Positions 9,445 through 16,673 of a DNA stretch of 64,000 nt are shown piece after piece. The stretch spans positions 496,022-560,021 of the forward strand of contig NZ_MSCO01000001.1 of NCBI RefSeq assembly GCF_002954705.1, written 5' to 3'. Below the pieces are notes generated by a model. That model had not been told where the DNA came from and ran no database searches. It worked only from the letters and a program-made list of their open reading frames with translations. Position numbers and translations under genes: made by a program. Each line of letters starts with the position of its first letter. The stretch's first letter is position 1. The stretch is from Aliivibrio sifiae. GTDB lineage: Bacteria; Pseudomonadota; Gammaproteobacteria; Enterobacterales; Vibrionaceae.

Positions 9445-10218
9445 ATGTTTGTCACTGAGTTAGATTTTGAAATTTACTGCGATACTTCAATGGCTGCAGT
9501 AGAGAAGGCGATTAATTATTGTTTGGATTGTTTACGTTATAACGGACAAGTGATTGGTCGTGAATTACCTGTTGTAATGAAAGGCACAAACTTTGTTGCT
9601 CGTGTGATTTGTCCTGAAGAAGACTCTCTTCATCCTGATAATCACAGCCCACAAGTGAATTTAGCGTTTAAACAATTAAGTGATTTTGGTTTATTACAAC
9701 CAAAAGTAAAAGTGGTAGGCCAAGATATGAATTCTGATCCAAGTGATGAGAGTGATAAAGTGAGTTGGCAGATATTGTATACCAGCCATTTACATACTTG
9801 TTCTCCAATTCGTCATGGTGAGACATTTCAACCCATTCCTCTTTATCGCTTACCTCCCGTTGCTAATGGCGATCAAAAACAATTTATTAAATGGCAAGAA
9901 GATTGGAGTGCGTGTGACCAGTTGCAGATGAATGGCTCTGTGGTTGAGCATCCATCATTACACGAGATAAGCTCAAGTAAGAGTCATTTATTTAAACGTG
10001 GTTGGGATTTATGTCGTCGTATGGCGGTAGTCAGTGGGATTCCAACGTATTTGTATATTTATCGTGTGGCTGGCGAGAGTAAAGAAAAAGAGTTAGCGCG
10101 TAAATGCCCTGTGTGTGACGGTGATTGGGCATTAGAAGAACCAATTCATGAAGTGTTTGATTTTAAATGCGATGAATGTAGGTTAGTGAGTAACCTGTCT
10201 TGGGATTTTAAAGATTAA
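9445..10218 (+). CDS. DUF2310 zinc-ribbon protein
   Basis: The 257-aa protein belongs to the DUF2310 family, annotated as Zn-ribbon-containing and possibly nucleic-acid-binding. The C-terminus carries the paired cysteines of a zinc ribbon, CPVCDGDW near residue 222 and CDECRLVSNLSW near 245. The N-terminal two thirds is a soluble alpha/beta region with no recognised catalytic motif. No signal peptide or membrane helix is seen. It is a single gene between two terminators. Function is unknown; the metal-ribbon inference comes only from the cysteines. Confidence 0.75.
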   Translation: MFVTELDFEIYCDTSMAAVEKAINYCLDCLRYNGQVIGRELPVVMKGTNFVARVICPEEDSLHPDNHSPQVNLAFKQLSDFGLLQPKVKVVGQDMNSDPSDESDKVSWQILYTSHLHTCSPIRHGETFQPIPLYRLPPVANGDQKQFIKWQEDWSACDQLQMNGSVVEHPSLHEISSSKSHLFKRGWDLCRRMAVVSGIPTYLYIYRVAGESKEKELARKCPVCDGDWALEEPIHEVFDFKCDECRLVSNLSWDFKD

Positions 10219-10240
10219 TTAACTTGTATACAGATAAACC

Positions 10241-10271
10241 AATGGGAGCTCATAATGAGCTCCCATTTTGA
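10241..10271. terminator. Bidirectional terminator between DUF2310 and YaiI-family genes
   Basis: AATGGGAGCTCAT and its near-complete complement form a 12-bp stem with a T-run on the plus strand; the minus side is A/T rich. It separates convergent genes. Confidence 0.88.
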
Positions 10272-10286
10272 TTTATTTTTAACTTT

Positions 10287-10736
10287 CTATTTCTTGAATT
10301 TAGCAAGAATGCGATCCAGTTGATTAGCAAATTCACGTCGATCGGTTTGTGATAATGCAGCAGGACCTCCGGTTTGAATTCCACTGGCACGCATTGTTTC
10401 CATAAAATCTCGGATATTTAGACGAGCTTTAATGGTTGCTTCTGTATAAAGCTCTCCACGAGGATTCAGAACTTGCACTTTTTTGGCAATTAATTCTGCA
10501 GCCAATGGAATATCCCCGCTGATCACTAAATCACCAGCTTCTGAGCGCCTTACGATTTCATCATCTGCAACATCAAAACCAGATTCAACCTGTATTGATT
10601 TAATATTAAAAGCGGTTGGTACCGGAATATAGTGGTTTGCGACAAAAGTCAGTTGGATACCAGTACGCGTCGCAGCACGGCAAAGCACTTCTTTTACGAC
10701 TTTTGGACATGCATCAGCATCTACCCAAATTTGCAT
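10287..10736 (-). CDS. yaiI: UPF0178 protein of the YaiI/YqxD family (DUF188)
   Basis: Small soluble protein of 149 aa with the diagnostic N-terminus [18 protein letters not shown], the conserved [10 protein letters not shown] and [11 protein letters not shown] segments, and the tail [20 protein letters not shown]. The acidic residues and fold of the family resemble PIN/NYN nucleases, but no activity is established for YaiI. Its ATG shares one base with the stop of the 89-aa gene upstream (TAATG), so the two are translationally coupled. Confidence 0.93.
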   Translation of the reverse strand: MQIWVDADACPKVVKEVLCRAATRTGIQLTFVANHYIPVPTAFNIKSIQVESGFDVADDEIVRRSEAGDLVISGDIPLAAELIAKKVQVLNPRGELYTEATIKARLNIRDFMETMRASGIQTGGPAALSQTDRREFANQLDRILAKFKK

Positions 10737-11005
10737 TATTTATTCTCCAAAGCGTTTAAACGCTGGGTTAATTCTTTTACTTGTTGTTCAAGCTGAATGA
10801 TACGCTCATCGGCAGTTAATGTATTTTCAAGTACTTCAATTTTAGGAACATGAGCACTGGCCTGAAAGGATTTAATTGCAGTAATAATTGCTGGCATAGG
10901 AACTTGAGTACTTAGGCGAGATTTAACTAAGGCTGTTGTTGGTTTTTTCCCTTCATTAATTAAATCTTGCATTATTGTTTGCAGCTCTTCCGTTACATTT
11001 TTCAT
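10736..11005 (-). CDS. 89-aa protein of unknown function with C-terminal coiled coil
   Basis: Not assigned to a named family. The N-terminal half ([27 protein letters not shown]) reads like a compact helical DNA-binding or replication-protein-like module. Residues 63-89 ([25 protein letters not shown]) form a heptad-patterned coiled coil, suggesting a dimer. The stop overlaps the start of the yaiI-family gene by one base, so the pair is one transcription unit. Upstream comes the long csrB-containing gap. Codon use looks normal for the window. Confidence 0.72.
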   Translation of the reverse strand: MKNVTEELQTIMQDLINEGKKPTTALVKSRLSTQVPMPAIITAIKSFQASAHVPKIEVLENTLTADERIIQLEQQVKELTQRLNALENK

Positions 11006-11073
11006 TCTAACTTCCTATATATCATCTAAAGCCATGATATCGAATACTGCCTCAATGCACCATAGAGGTAAAT

Positions 11074-11232
11074 TATACCAATTCTAATAATTATCTGGTC
11101 ATTATTACTGGTTAAATCACTCAATAGCTACGTTAAAAATTATTATTGTAGAATAACTACTTATAAGAATTATTGTCTTACTCTAAGTTATTTTCCTACA
11201 TAATAAATCATCTAATTAGTTACATTGGTATT
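11074..11232. repeat. AT-rich palindrome-ended intergenic element (MITE-like)
   Basis: About 160 bp with TATACCAAT at the left end and its complement ATTGGTATT at the right end, very AT rich and with no ORF. Ends of this type recur at 1273-1296 and 38911-38975. This suggests a small non-autonomous repeat family of Vibrionaceae intergenic DNA. Membership is inferred from the shared ends only. Confidence 0.45.
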
Positions 11233-11295
11233 ACTTAGGTTTGACTAACGTTTATCGACCTAGTAGAAAATAGGGTAGAAATAACAGAGAAACCT

Positions 11296-11313
11296 TGTAA
11301 GAGATCTCTCACT
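11296..11313. promoter_or_regulatory. VarA/GacA-type response-regulator box upstream of csrB
   Basis: TGTAAG, six bases, CTCACT: first half-site perfect, second 4/6 against TGTAAG-N6-CTTACA. The centre GAGATCTC is itself palindromic. It lies about 165-185 bp before the estimated csrB start, the distance at which GacA/UvrY/VarA boxes usually lie upstream of csr/rsm sRNA genes. Confidence 0.6.
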
Positions 11314-11479
11314 GTAATCTGAGATATGTCGTTTTATTTATAGTGTTAATCAGTGTTGTGCATCTTAATTTGTTGTTTGTAATGAGTTTTATTAAATGTT
11401 GTTATGACGTGTCTCGTATTTATTTAATGAAAGAAGAGTTAGGGTATTGTTCAAAAAAGTGAAAAGCGTAATCTTATTG

Positions 11480-11898
11480 GTGTCGGAAGGGTGCTGACAC
11501 GGAACAGGAACTCACCAAGGATTTGGTACGCTTCAGGATGAGGCTCTCGGTTACTTAGGATGAGTAATCGGCATGGAAAGCAAAATTGGACATTGAATGG
11601 ATTCAATAGTAGCTAGGATGGTTACTACTAAGGAAAGACAATGGACAGCTCTAGGATAGAGGAAGGATTAGACATCAGGATGATGTAAAGGACACCGCTT
11701 AAGGATTAAGTGAAGAGAGTTAGCGAAGGATTGTTAACGGATCAGGATTGGATTATGGACACCGCTAGGATAGCGCGAAAGGAATAGGCTGACGGATTCA
11801 GCATACTATCAAGGATTTGATGCATGGAGCATACGGGTAGCCGGATTGCTGCAAGTAAGGTTATAACCCCATTAGGCGAAAGCTTAGTGGGGTTTTTC
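11480..11898 (+). ncRNA. csrB: CsrB-family regulatory RNA that sequesters CsrA
   Basis: About 420 bases with roughly 29 GGA trinucleotides, 17 of them AGGA, many shown in the loops of small hairpins such as CTAGGATAG and GACATCAGGATGATGT. This is the hallmark of CsrB/CsrC RNAs, which titrate the translational regulator CsrA. The RNA starts with a GTGTC...GACAC hairpin near 11480 and ends in a Rho-independent terminator (11865-11898). In E. coli csrB lies between syd and yqcC; here syd (8.8 kb) and yqcC (20.8 kb) flank the locus, so synteny supports the call. The exact 5' end is estimated from a weak promoter (TTGTTC at 11447). Confidence 0.92.
11865..11898 (+). terminator. Rho-independent terminator of csrB
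   Basis: AACCCCATTAGGC and GCTTAGTGGGGTT pair around a GAAA tetraloop and are followed by a T-run. Confidence 0.92.
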
Positions 11899-11944
11899 TT
11901 TTTTCCCCTCCTTCAAAAATACATTTACCTAATACCTATAAGTA

Positions 11945-11966
11945 ATAAATTACATAGATCACATTT
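11945..11966. promoter_or_regulatory. Possible CRP site upstream of the beta-glucoside operon
   Basis: The right half AGATCACATTT matches the CRP consensus exactly, while the left half (AATTA in place of TGTGA) is poor. It lies about 60 bp upstream of the LacI-type operator, a plausible activator position for a sugar operon. Confidence 0.4.
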
Positions 11967-12018
11967 TTATTATGCGTTTAATTAATAAGCGTGAGTTGAA
12001 TCAAATTTGCTCAAACAT

Positions 12019-12053
12019 GCAATGTAACCGGTTACTGAAACCGGTTACATTGC
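12019..12053. promoter_or_regulatory. LacI-family operator at the head of the PTS operon
   Basis: A 35-bp near-perfect inverted repeat. The 15-base arm GCAATGTAACCGGTT is repeated in inverse orientation after five bases. Nested in it is GTAACCGGTTAC, a perfect palindrome with the central CG typical of LacI/GalR operators. It lies 49 bp before the IIC start. The LacI-type gene at 16674 in the same cluster is the likely binder. Confidence 0.78.
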
Positions 12054-12101
12054 TTTCAGTTTATGATTTCGCATGTTTAAAATTCAATTCAGGGGTGAAA
12101 A

Positions 12102-13460
12102 ATGAGTACGCAAGCGGCAACGATACAAAGCACAATAATGGAGAAGGTAAATAAAATCCTTCCTAAGCTTTTAAAGGTAGTTAATTCAAAACCAATTGTA
12201 GCTATTAAAGAAGGCTTCATGCTAACCATGCCATTGACCATCATTGGTTCAGTATTTTTATTACTGGCTTTTGTTCCGATTGACGGCTATGACCAATTTA
12301 TGGCGGGAATTTTTGGTGCCGAATGGTCAACACCGTTATTTCAAGTGGTTGGTGCAACGTTTGATATTTTGGCACTGATTGGTGCTTTTGGTATTGCGTA
12401 TACCTACGTGAAGTATGAAGGACACAACGGCGTAAATGCGGGGGTATTAGCCATTGTTTCTCTACTTATCGTAATGAACGCTTTTGTGGTTGCGCCAGAC
12501 GGTGTGACGCATATCGGTGGAGTGATACCGAAAGCCTTCCTTGGTGGTAAAGGCATGATTGCAGCTATCGTTATTGGTTTAGTTGTCGGTATGATTTACT
12601 CAATGGCCTTTAACCGTAACTGGGTTATCAAGCTACCTGATAGTGTGCCTGAAGGGGTATCAAATGCCTTTAAATCTCTTATTCCTGGCTTTCTAATTAT
12701 CACACTTGCTTTCTTGACGTATATCTTTTTTGAGGTGGTTTTTGAAAGAACGTTTATTGAAACTATTTACCATATTATTCAAACACCGCTGCAAAGCATG
12801 TCTGACTCTTTCTTTGGTGCAGTAGGTATCGCTTTGCTTATTTCTCTACTTTGGTGGTGTGGTGTTCATGGTCCAGTCATTGTTATGGGAATTATGGGAC
12901 CAATCGTAACGGCGAATGCGCTTCATAACCAATCAATTGTTAATGCCGGTGACGTTCTAATTGCGGGTGAAAATGGCAAGATAGTAACTAACCAATTTGT
13001 TGACCAATTTATCACAGTCGGTGGTTCAGGTCTTACTTTTGGCTTGGTGTGTTGCATGGTTTTATTTGCTCGCTCTGTTCAGTTTAAGCAGCTAGGCCGC
13101 CTCTCTTTTATTCCTGGAATCTTTAATATCAATGAGCCTGTAATTTTCGCAACACCAATCATCTTTAACCCAATTATGTTTATTCCATTTGTTACTGCAC
13201 CTGTGCTGTCAGCTGTCATGGTTTACACCTCAATTAACATGGGGTTTGTTGGACCATTCACGGCAGTTCAAGTGCCTTGGACGACACCTATGGTATTAAG
13301 TGGATTTATTGTTGGAGGATGGAGTGCCGCTGTATTACAGGTAGCAGTATTTTGTATGACAGTGTGTGTGTATTTCCCATTCTTTAAATATTTAGACAAA
13401 TTAACAGCGCAAGAAGAAGCTAAATCAGCGGCGCCAGAAACAGAAACAACAACAGCTTAA
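12102..13460 (+). CDS. celB: PTS lactose/cellobiose-family transporter, IIC component
   Basis: Membrane channel of a phosphotransferase system for beta-glucosides or diglucosides, probably cellobiose. The 452-aa protein has about ten hydrophobic segments and the family motifs VAIKEGFMLTMPLTIIGS (35-52), WWCGVHGPVIVMGIMGP (252-268) and FNINEPVIFATPIIFNP (about 345-361), typical of CelB/ChbC/LacE IIC domains. The start at 12102 follows an AGGGGTG ribosome binding site. It heads an operon with IIB, a GH1 enzyme, a ROK kinase and IIA on separate polypeptides. Sugar specificity is inferred from the family and the GH1 enzyme. Confidence 0.93.
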   Translation: MSTQAATIQSTIMEKVNKILPKLLKVVNSKPIVAIKEGFMLTMPLTIIGSVFLLLAFVPIDGYDQFMAGIFGAEWSTPLFQVVGATFDILALIGAFGIAYTYVKYEGHNGVNAGVLAIVSLLIVMNAFVVAPDGVTHIGGVIPKAFLGGKGMIAAIVIGLVVGMIYSMAFNRNWVIKLPDSVPEGVSNAFKSLIPGFLIITLAFLTYIFFEVVFERTFIETIYHIIQTPLQSMSDSFFGAVGIALLISLLWWCGVHGPVIVMGIMGPIVTANALHNQSIVNAGDVLIAGENGKIVTNQFVDQFITVGGSGLTFGLVCCMVLFARSVQFKQLGRLSFIPGIFNINEPVIFATPIIFNPIMFIPFVTAPVLSAVMVYTSINMGFVGPFTAVQVPWTTPMVLSGFIVGGWSAAVLQVAVFCMTVCVYFPFFKYLDKLTAQEEAKSAAPETETTTA

Positions 13461-13492
13461 TTAAAACAGATTAGATTATTATCGAGGTTATT

Positions 13493-13798
13493 ATGAAAAA
13501 GATTTTATTATTATGTGCAGCGGGTATGTCTACATCAATGGTCGTTAAAAAGATGCGCGAGTCGGCAGAGAAAAAAGGCATTAAGGTTCATATTGAGGCC
13601 CATGGTGTTGAGACGATTCAAGATTATTTAGCTGAGTACGATTTGTTTTTATTAGGTCCTCAAATTCGTTTTAAGAAAGATGAACTTCAGAAGTTAGCTG
13701 ACGATGTTAATAAGAAAGTAGAAGTTATCGACATGATGGATTACGGCATGATGAAAGGTGAAAAAATCTTAGATGATGCGCTTGTTCTTTTAGCTTAA
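13493..13798 (+). CDS. celA: PTS lactose/cellobiose-family IIB component
   Basis: Cytoplasmic phosphoryl carrier of 101 aa that passes phosphate from IIA to the incoming sugar at IIC. The N-terminus KKILLLCAAGMSTSMVV carries the phosphorylated cysteine, Cys8, and the P-loop-like turn. GPQIRFK near residue 55 is also typical. It starts 32 bp after the IIC stop with an AGGTTATT spacer. After it come a short GGCCTA hairpin and a second inverted repeat (13844-13880) before the GH1 gene, possibly mRNA-processing or attenuation structures. Confidence 0.95.
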   Translation: MKKILLLCAAGMSTSMVVKKMRESAEKKGIKVHIEAHGVETIQDYLAEYDLFLLGPQIRFKKDELQKLADDVNKKVEVIDMMDYGMMKGEKILDDALVLLA

Positions 13799-13895
13799 CA
13801 ATATCTACAGGCCTAGGCCGTTACTTAGGCCGTATTAAATTAATACTTCAGTTGGCTATATTTACACTACTGTTGAAGTAAAACAGGAATTCGAT

Positions 13896-15305
13896 ATGAA
13901 ATTTGCAAATGACTTTTTATTTGGTGCCGCGACCGCTTCTTATCAGGTTGAAGGAGCATGGGATCAAGACGGTAAAGGGCTTACTAACTGGGATGAATTT
14001 ACTAAAATCCCAGGAAAAACCTTTGAAGGGACAAATGGGGATGTTGCGGTTGATCACTACAATCGCTACAAAGAAGACATCGCATTAATGGCTGAAATGG
14101 GCTTAGAGTCTTACCGTTTTTCTATTTCTTGGGCTCGTATATTTCCGAATGGAACAGGCAAGATTAATCAGAAAGGCATTGATTTTTATAACAACCTGAT
14201 TGATGAATGTTTGAAGTACGGCATCGTTCCATTTGTAACGCTTTATCATTGGGATCTACCATTGCCTCTTGAAAAAGAGGGCGCATGGTTAAATAAAGCA
14301 ACTGGTGATGCATACATTGAGTTTGCCAAACTATGCTTTAATGAATTTGGTGATCGAGTTAAACACTTCATTACTTTCAATGAAACGGTTGTATTTTGTG
14401 CTCTAGGTTATATGGCGGGCGCGCATCCTCCAGGTATTAAAAATGATCCAAAAAAATATTTCCAAGCAACACACAACGTATTTTATGCCCATGCTAAAGC
14501 GGTTATTGAATACAAAAAATTAAACCAATTTGGTGAAATTGGTTTGAGCCATGTGTTTAGCCCAGCGTTTGGAGTCGATGAGTCAGAGGCGAGTCATTTT
14601 GCTGCAATGCATGCGAATCAATTTAGTATGAACTGGTTCTATGATCCTATTCTGCTTGGTAAATATCCTGAATACGTAGTTAAGCAACTACAAGAAGAAG
14701 GGAACTTACCTGATTGGACAGATGAAGAGCTACAAACTATTTTTGAAGCCGCGCCTTTGAATGACTTTATGGGACTGAATTACTATCAACCACAGCGTGT
14801 TGAAAAAATTCAAGGTGATGTTGAAGCTCGTGTTATCACTCGTGAAAATTCGACAGGATCTCCTGGTAACCCAAGTTATGACAATGTGTACCGCACAGTC
14901 AAAATGGAAGATAAAAAATACACGAAATGGGACTGGGAAATTTCACCAGAAGGGTTTGTTGGCGGGCTTGAAATGCTGAAAGAGCATTACGGTCAAATTA
15001 AACTTTATATTACCGAAAATGGGTTAGGTGATGAAGATCCAATCATTGAAGGTGAAGTGTGTGATATTCCAAGAATCAATTTCATTAAAGAGCATTTAGG
15101 TGCAGTAAAAGAAGCGGTTCGTCGTGGAGTACATATTAAAGGCTACTACGCTTGGTCAGCGATTGACTTATTAAGCTGGTTAAATGGCTATAAAAAGCAA
15201 TATGGTTTCATTTATGTTGACCATCAAAATGGATTAGAGCGTAAGAAAAAAGCATCTTTCCACTGGTTTAAAGATGTTATTGCGACTCGTGGTGAAGATA
15301 TCTAG
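13896..15305 (+). CDS. 6-phospho-beta-glucosidase, glycoside hydrolase family 1
   Basis: Cleaves the phosphorylated disaccharide delivered by the PTS, giving glucose and glucose 6-phosphate. The 469-aa GH1 protein has the N-terminal signature FLFGAATASYQVEGAW, the acid/base Glu163 in TFNE, and the nucleophile Glu374 in YITENG. The phosphate-pocket pattern of 6-phospho enzymes is present near the end: Ser427, Lys434 and Tyr436 in SWLNGYKKQYGF, where non-phospho GH1 enzymes usually have an acidic residue in place of the serine. This fits its place between PTS genes. A GGAATTCGAT ribosome binding region precedes the ATG. Confidence 0.94.
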   Translation: MKFANDFLFGAATASYQVEGAWDQDGKGLTNWDEFTKIPGKTFEGTNGDVAVDHYNRYKEDIALMAEMGLESYRFSISWARIFPNGTGKINQKGIDFYNNLIDECLKYGIVPFVTLYHWDLPLPLEKEGAWLNKATGDAYIEFAKLCFNEFGDRVKHFITFNETVVFCALGYMAGAHPPGIKNDPKKYFQATHNVFYAHAKAVIEYKKLNQFGEIGLSHVFSPAFGVDESEASHFAAMHANQFSMNWFYDPILLGKYPEYVVKQLQEEGNLPDWTDEELQTIFEAAPLNDFMGLNYYQPQRVEKIQGDVEARVITRENSTGSPGNPSYDNVYRTVKMEDKKYTKWDWEISPEGFVGGLEMLKEHYGQIKLYITENGLGDEDPIIEGEVCDIPRINFIKEHLGAVKEAVRRGVHIKGYYAWSAIDLLSWLNGYKKQYGFIYVDHQNGLERKKKASFHWFKDVIATRGEDI

Positions 15306-15334
15306 TGTTAGATTAGAAGTGGGAAAGTCGAATT

Positions 15335-16270
15335 ATGGCAACGTATTTATCGTTTGATATTGGTGGAACAGACATTAAGTTTGGCGTGCTGAATGAACAC
15401 GGCCACATTCTAGAACAAGGCAAGGTGCAAACTGAGCCACGTGGGGAGCAAATCATTCAAACCATTGTTGATATAAAAGAGCAATGGTCTACACGATACA
15501 CGTTTGATGGTGCGGCTTTTTCATTACCTGGTTTTGTTGATGTAAATACGGGATATTTAAAAACCGGTGGAGCCATTGATGATTTTTACGGGTTTCAATT
15601 TAAAGAGGTAATGATTGAAAAATTGTCATTACCAGTTGAATTAGAAAATGACGTTAATTGTGTGGCTTTAGCTGAAAAATGGCTTGGTAAAGCACAATCA
15701 GTGGATAATTTTATCTGCATTACGATAGGTACTGGTATTGGTGGTGCTATCTATATCAATAATCAAATGGTTCGAGGTCATGGTTTCATGGCGGGTGAAT
15801 TTGGTTATATGTTCACAAAGAATATATTTGATATCGAAGATAAAGCGACAGCAACAATGAGTTTTACCGCATCAGTAAGAGAAGGACTTAGACGTCGATA
15901 TTCTAAATTAAAGAATATTAATAGTATTGAAAATCTATCAGGTAAAGATATATTTAAATTAGCAGAGTCTGGAGATAATATTGCAATTAATGTTATTGAC
16001 GATTTCTATAAAAATATAGCCATTGGTATATATAATTTAACGTTTATTTTAAATCCAGAGAAAATTATTATTGGTGGCGCAATAAGCAATCGGGATGATT
16101 TGATTTTAAATATAGAAGATAAAATTGAAGAGATTATACAAACGCAATCATCAATAAATAAATTTAATGTTAAAGAGTTAGTCACTATTGAACAAAGTAC
16201 GTTTAATAATGACAGCGGATTAATTGGATCTGTTTATCACTTTTTATCAATGACCAATCAAATTAAATAG
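15335..16270 (+). CDS. ROK-family sugar kinase (BglK- or glucokinase-like)
   Basis: ATP-dependent kinase, probably phosphorylating the free glucose released by the GH1 enzyme, or a beta-glucoside directly as in BglK. The 311-aa protein has the ATP motif DIGGTDIKFG (8-17), the catalytic ENDVN (Asp106), and IGTGIGGAIY (131-140). The usual ROK zinc motif CxCGxxGC after GHGFMAGEFGYM is absent; the cysteines are replaced by FTKNIFDIEDKATA. Loss of this motif is seen in BglK-like kinases. The tail is more AT rich than the head. It is 30 bp from the GH1 stop, so in the same operon. Confidence 0.85.
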   Translation: MATYLSFDIGGTDIKFGVLNEHGHILEQGKVQTEPRGEQIIQTIVDIKEQWSTRYTFDGAAFSLPGFVDVNTGYLKTGGAIDDFYGFQFKEVMIEKLSLPVELENDVNCVALAEKWLGKAQSVDNFICITIGTGIGGAIYINNQMVRGHGFMAGEFGYMFTKNIFDIEDKATATMSFTASVREGLRRRYSKLKNINSIENLSGKDIFKLAESGDNIAINVIDDFYKNIAIGIYNLTFILNPEKIIIGGAISNRDDLILNIEDKIEEIIQTQSSINKFNVKELVTIEQSTFNNDSGLIGSVYHFLSMTNQIK

Positions 16271-16280
16271 GAATAAAGCG

Positions 16281-16604
16281 ATGTTAGTTGGTGAAGAACT
16301 AGAAACTACAGTAATGGAACTGATCATTAATGCGGGTGAATCAAAATCATGCGCAATGGAAGCACTTCGAGCTGCAAAATCGGGTGAATGGGATAAAGTT
16401 GATGAGTTATTAAAGCAATCAGCAGAAGCATCAAAAAGAGCGCATGATGTGCAAACGCAATTAATTGGTCTTGATGAAGGGGAAGGTAAAGTCCCGGTAA
16501 ATTTAATTATGGTGCATGCTCAAGATCATATAATGACTTCTATGCTTGCAAAAGAAATGATTCAAGAGTTGATAGAGATCCATCGAGCTTTGCAGAATAA
16601 ATAA
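16281..16604 (+). CDS. celC: PTS lactose/cellobiose-family IIA component
   Basis: Cytoplasmic phosphocarrier of 107 aa, accepting phosphate from HPr and passing it to the IIB cysteine. The three-helix family shows ELIINAGESKSCAMEALRAAK (13-33) and the active site VNLIMVHAQDHIMTSMLAKE, with phospho-histidine His79 and the metal-binding Asp82 of the trimer. It lies 10 bp after the ROK kinase and is the last gene before a terminator, completing the split IIC-IIB-IIA set. Confidence 0.94.
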   Translation: MLVGEELETTVMELIINAGESKSCAMEALRAAKSGEWDKVDELLKQSAEASKRAHDVQTQLIGLDEGEGKVPVNLIMVHAQDHIMTSMLAKEMIQELIEIHRALQNK

Positions 16605-16614
16605 TAAAGTGTAT

Positions 16615-16654
16615 TTAGCGTAATAACTTAGCTATTATTACGCTAATTCTTTTT
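16615..16654 (+). terminator. Terminator after the IIA gene
   Basis: Twelve-bp perfect stem (TTAGCGTAATAA with TTATTACGCTAA) followed by TTCTTTTT. The repressor start at 16674 lies just beyond it, so the repressor is probably transcribed partly by read-through or from a promoter inside the region. Confidence 0.82.
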
Positions 16655-16673
16655 GGGTGTATTTGGTGAGTGA

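Larger units (their letters stand above)
11006..12101. other. 1.1-kb gene-free region holding a repeat, an sRNA and promoter sites
   Basis: No convincing protein gene is visible. From left to right it holds an AT-rich palindrome-ended element (11074-11232), a VarA/GacA-type box (11296-11313), a csrB-type sRNA with terminator (about 11480-11898), a possible CRP half-site (11945-11966) and a LacI-family operator (12019-12053) for the beta-glucoside operon. Confidence 0.85.

Noticed and set aside
10287..11005. Toxin-antitoxin pair (YaiI-family protein plus 89-aa protein)
   Set aside because: YaiI/YqxD proteins are not known toxins and the small partner lacks an antitoxin-type domain, so the coupling alone is not enough.
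11972..12154. 60-codon frame upstream of the PTS IIC gene
   Set aside because: It runs through the palindromic operator and into the real IIC start in another frame, so it is non-coding promoter DNA.
13896..15305. Beta-galactosidase or non-phospho beta-glucosidase
   Set aside because: The S/K/Y phosphate-binding residues and the adjacent PTS genes point to a 6-phospho enzyme.
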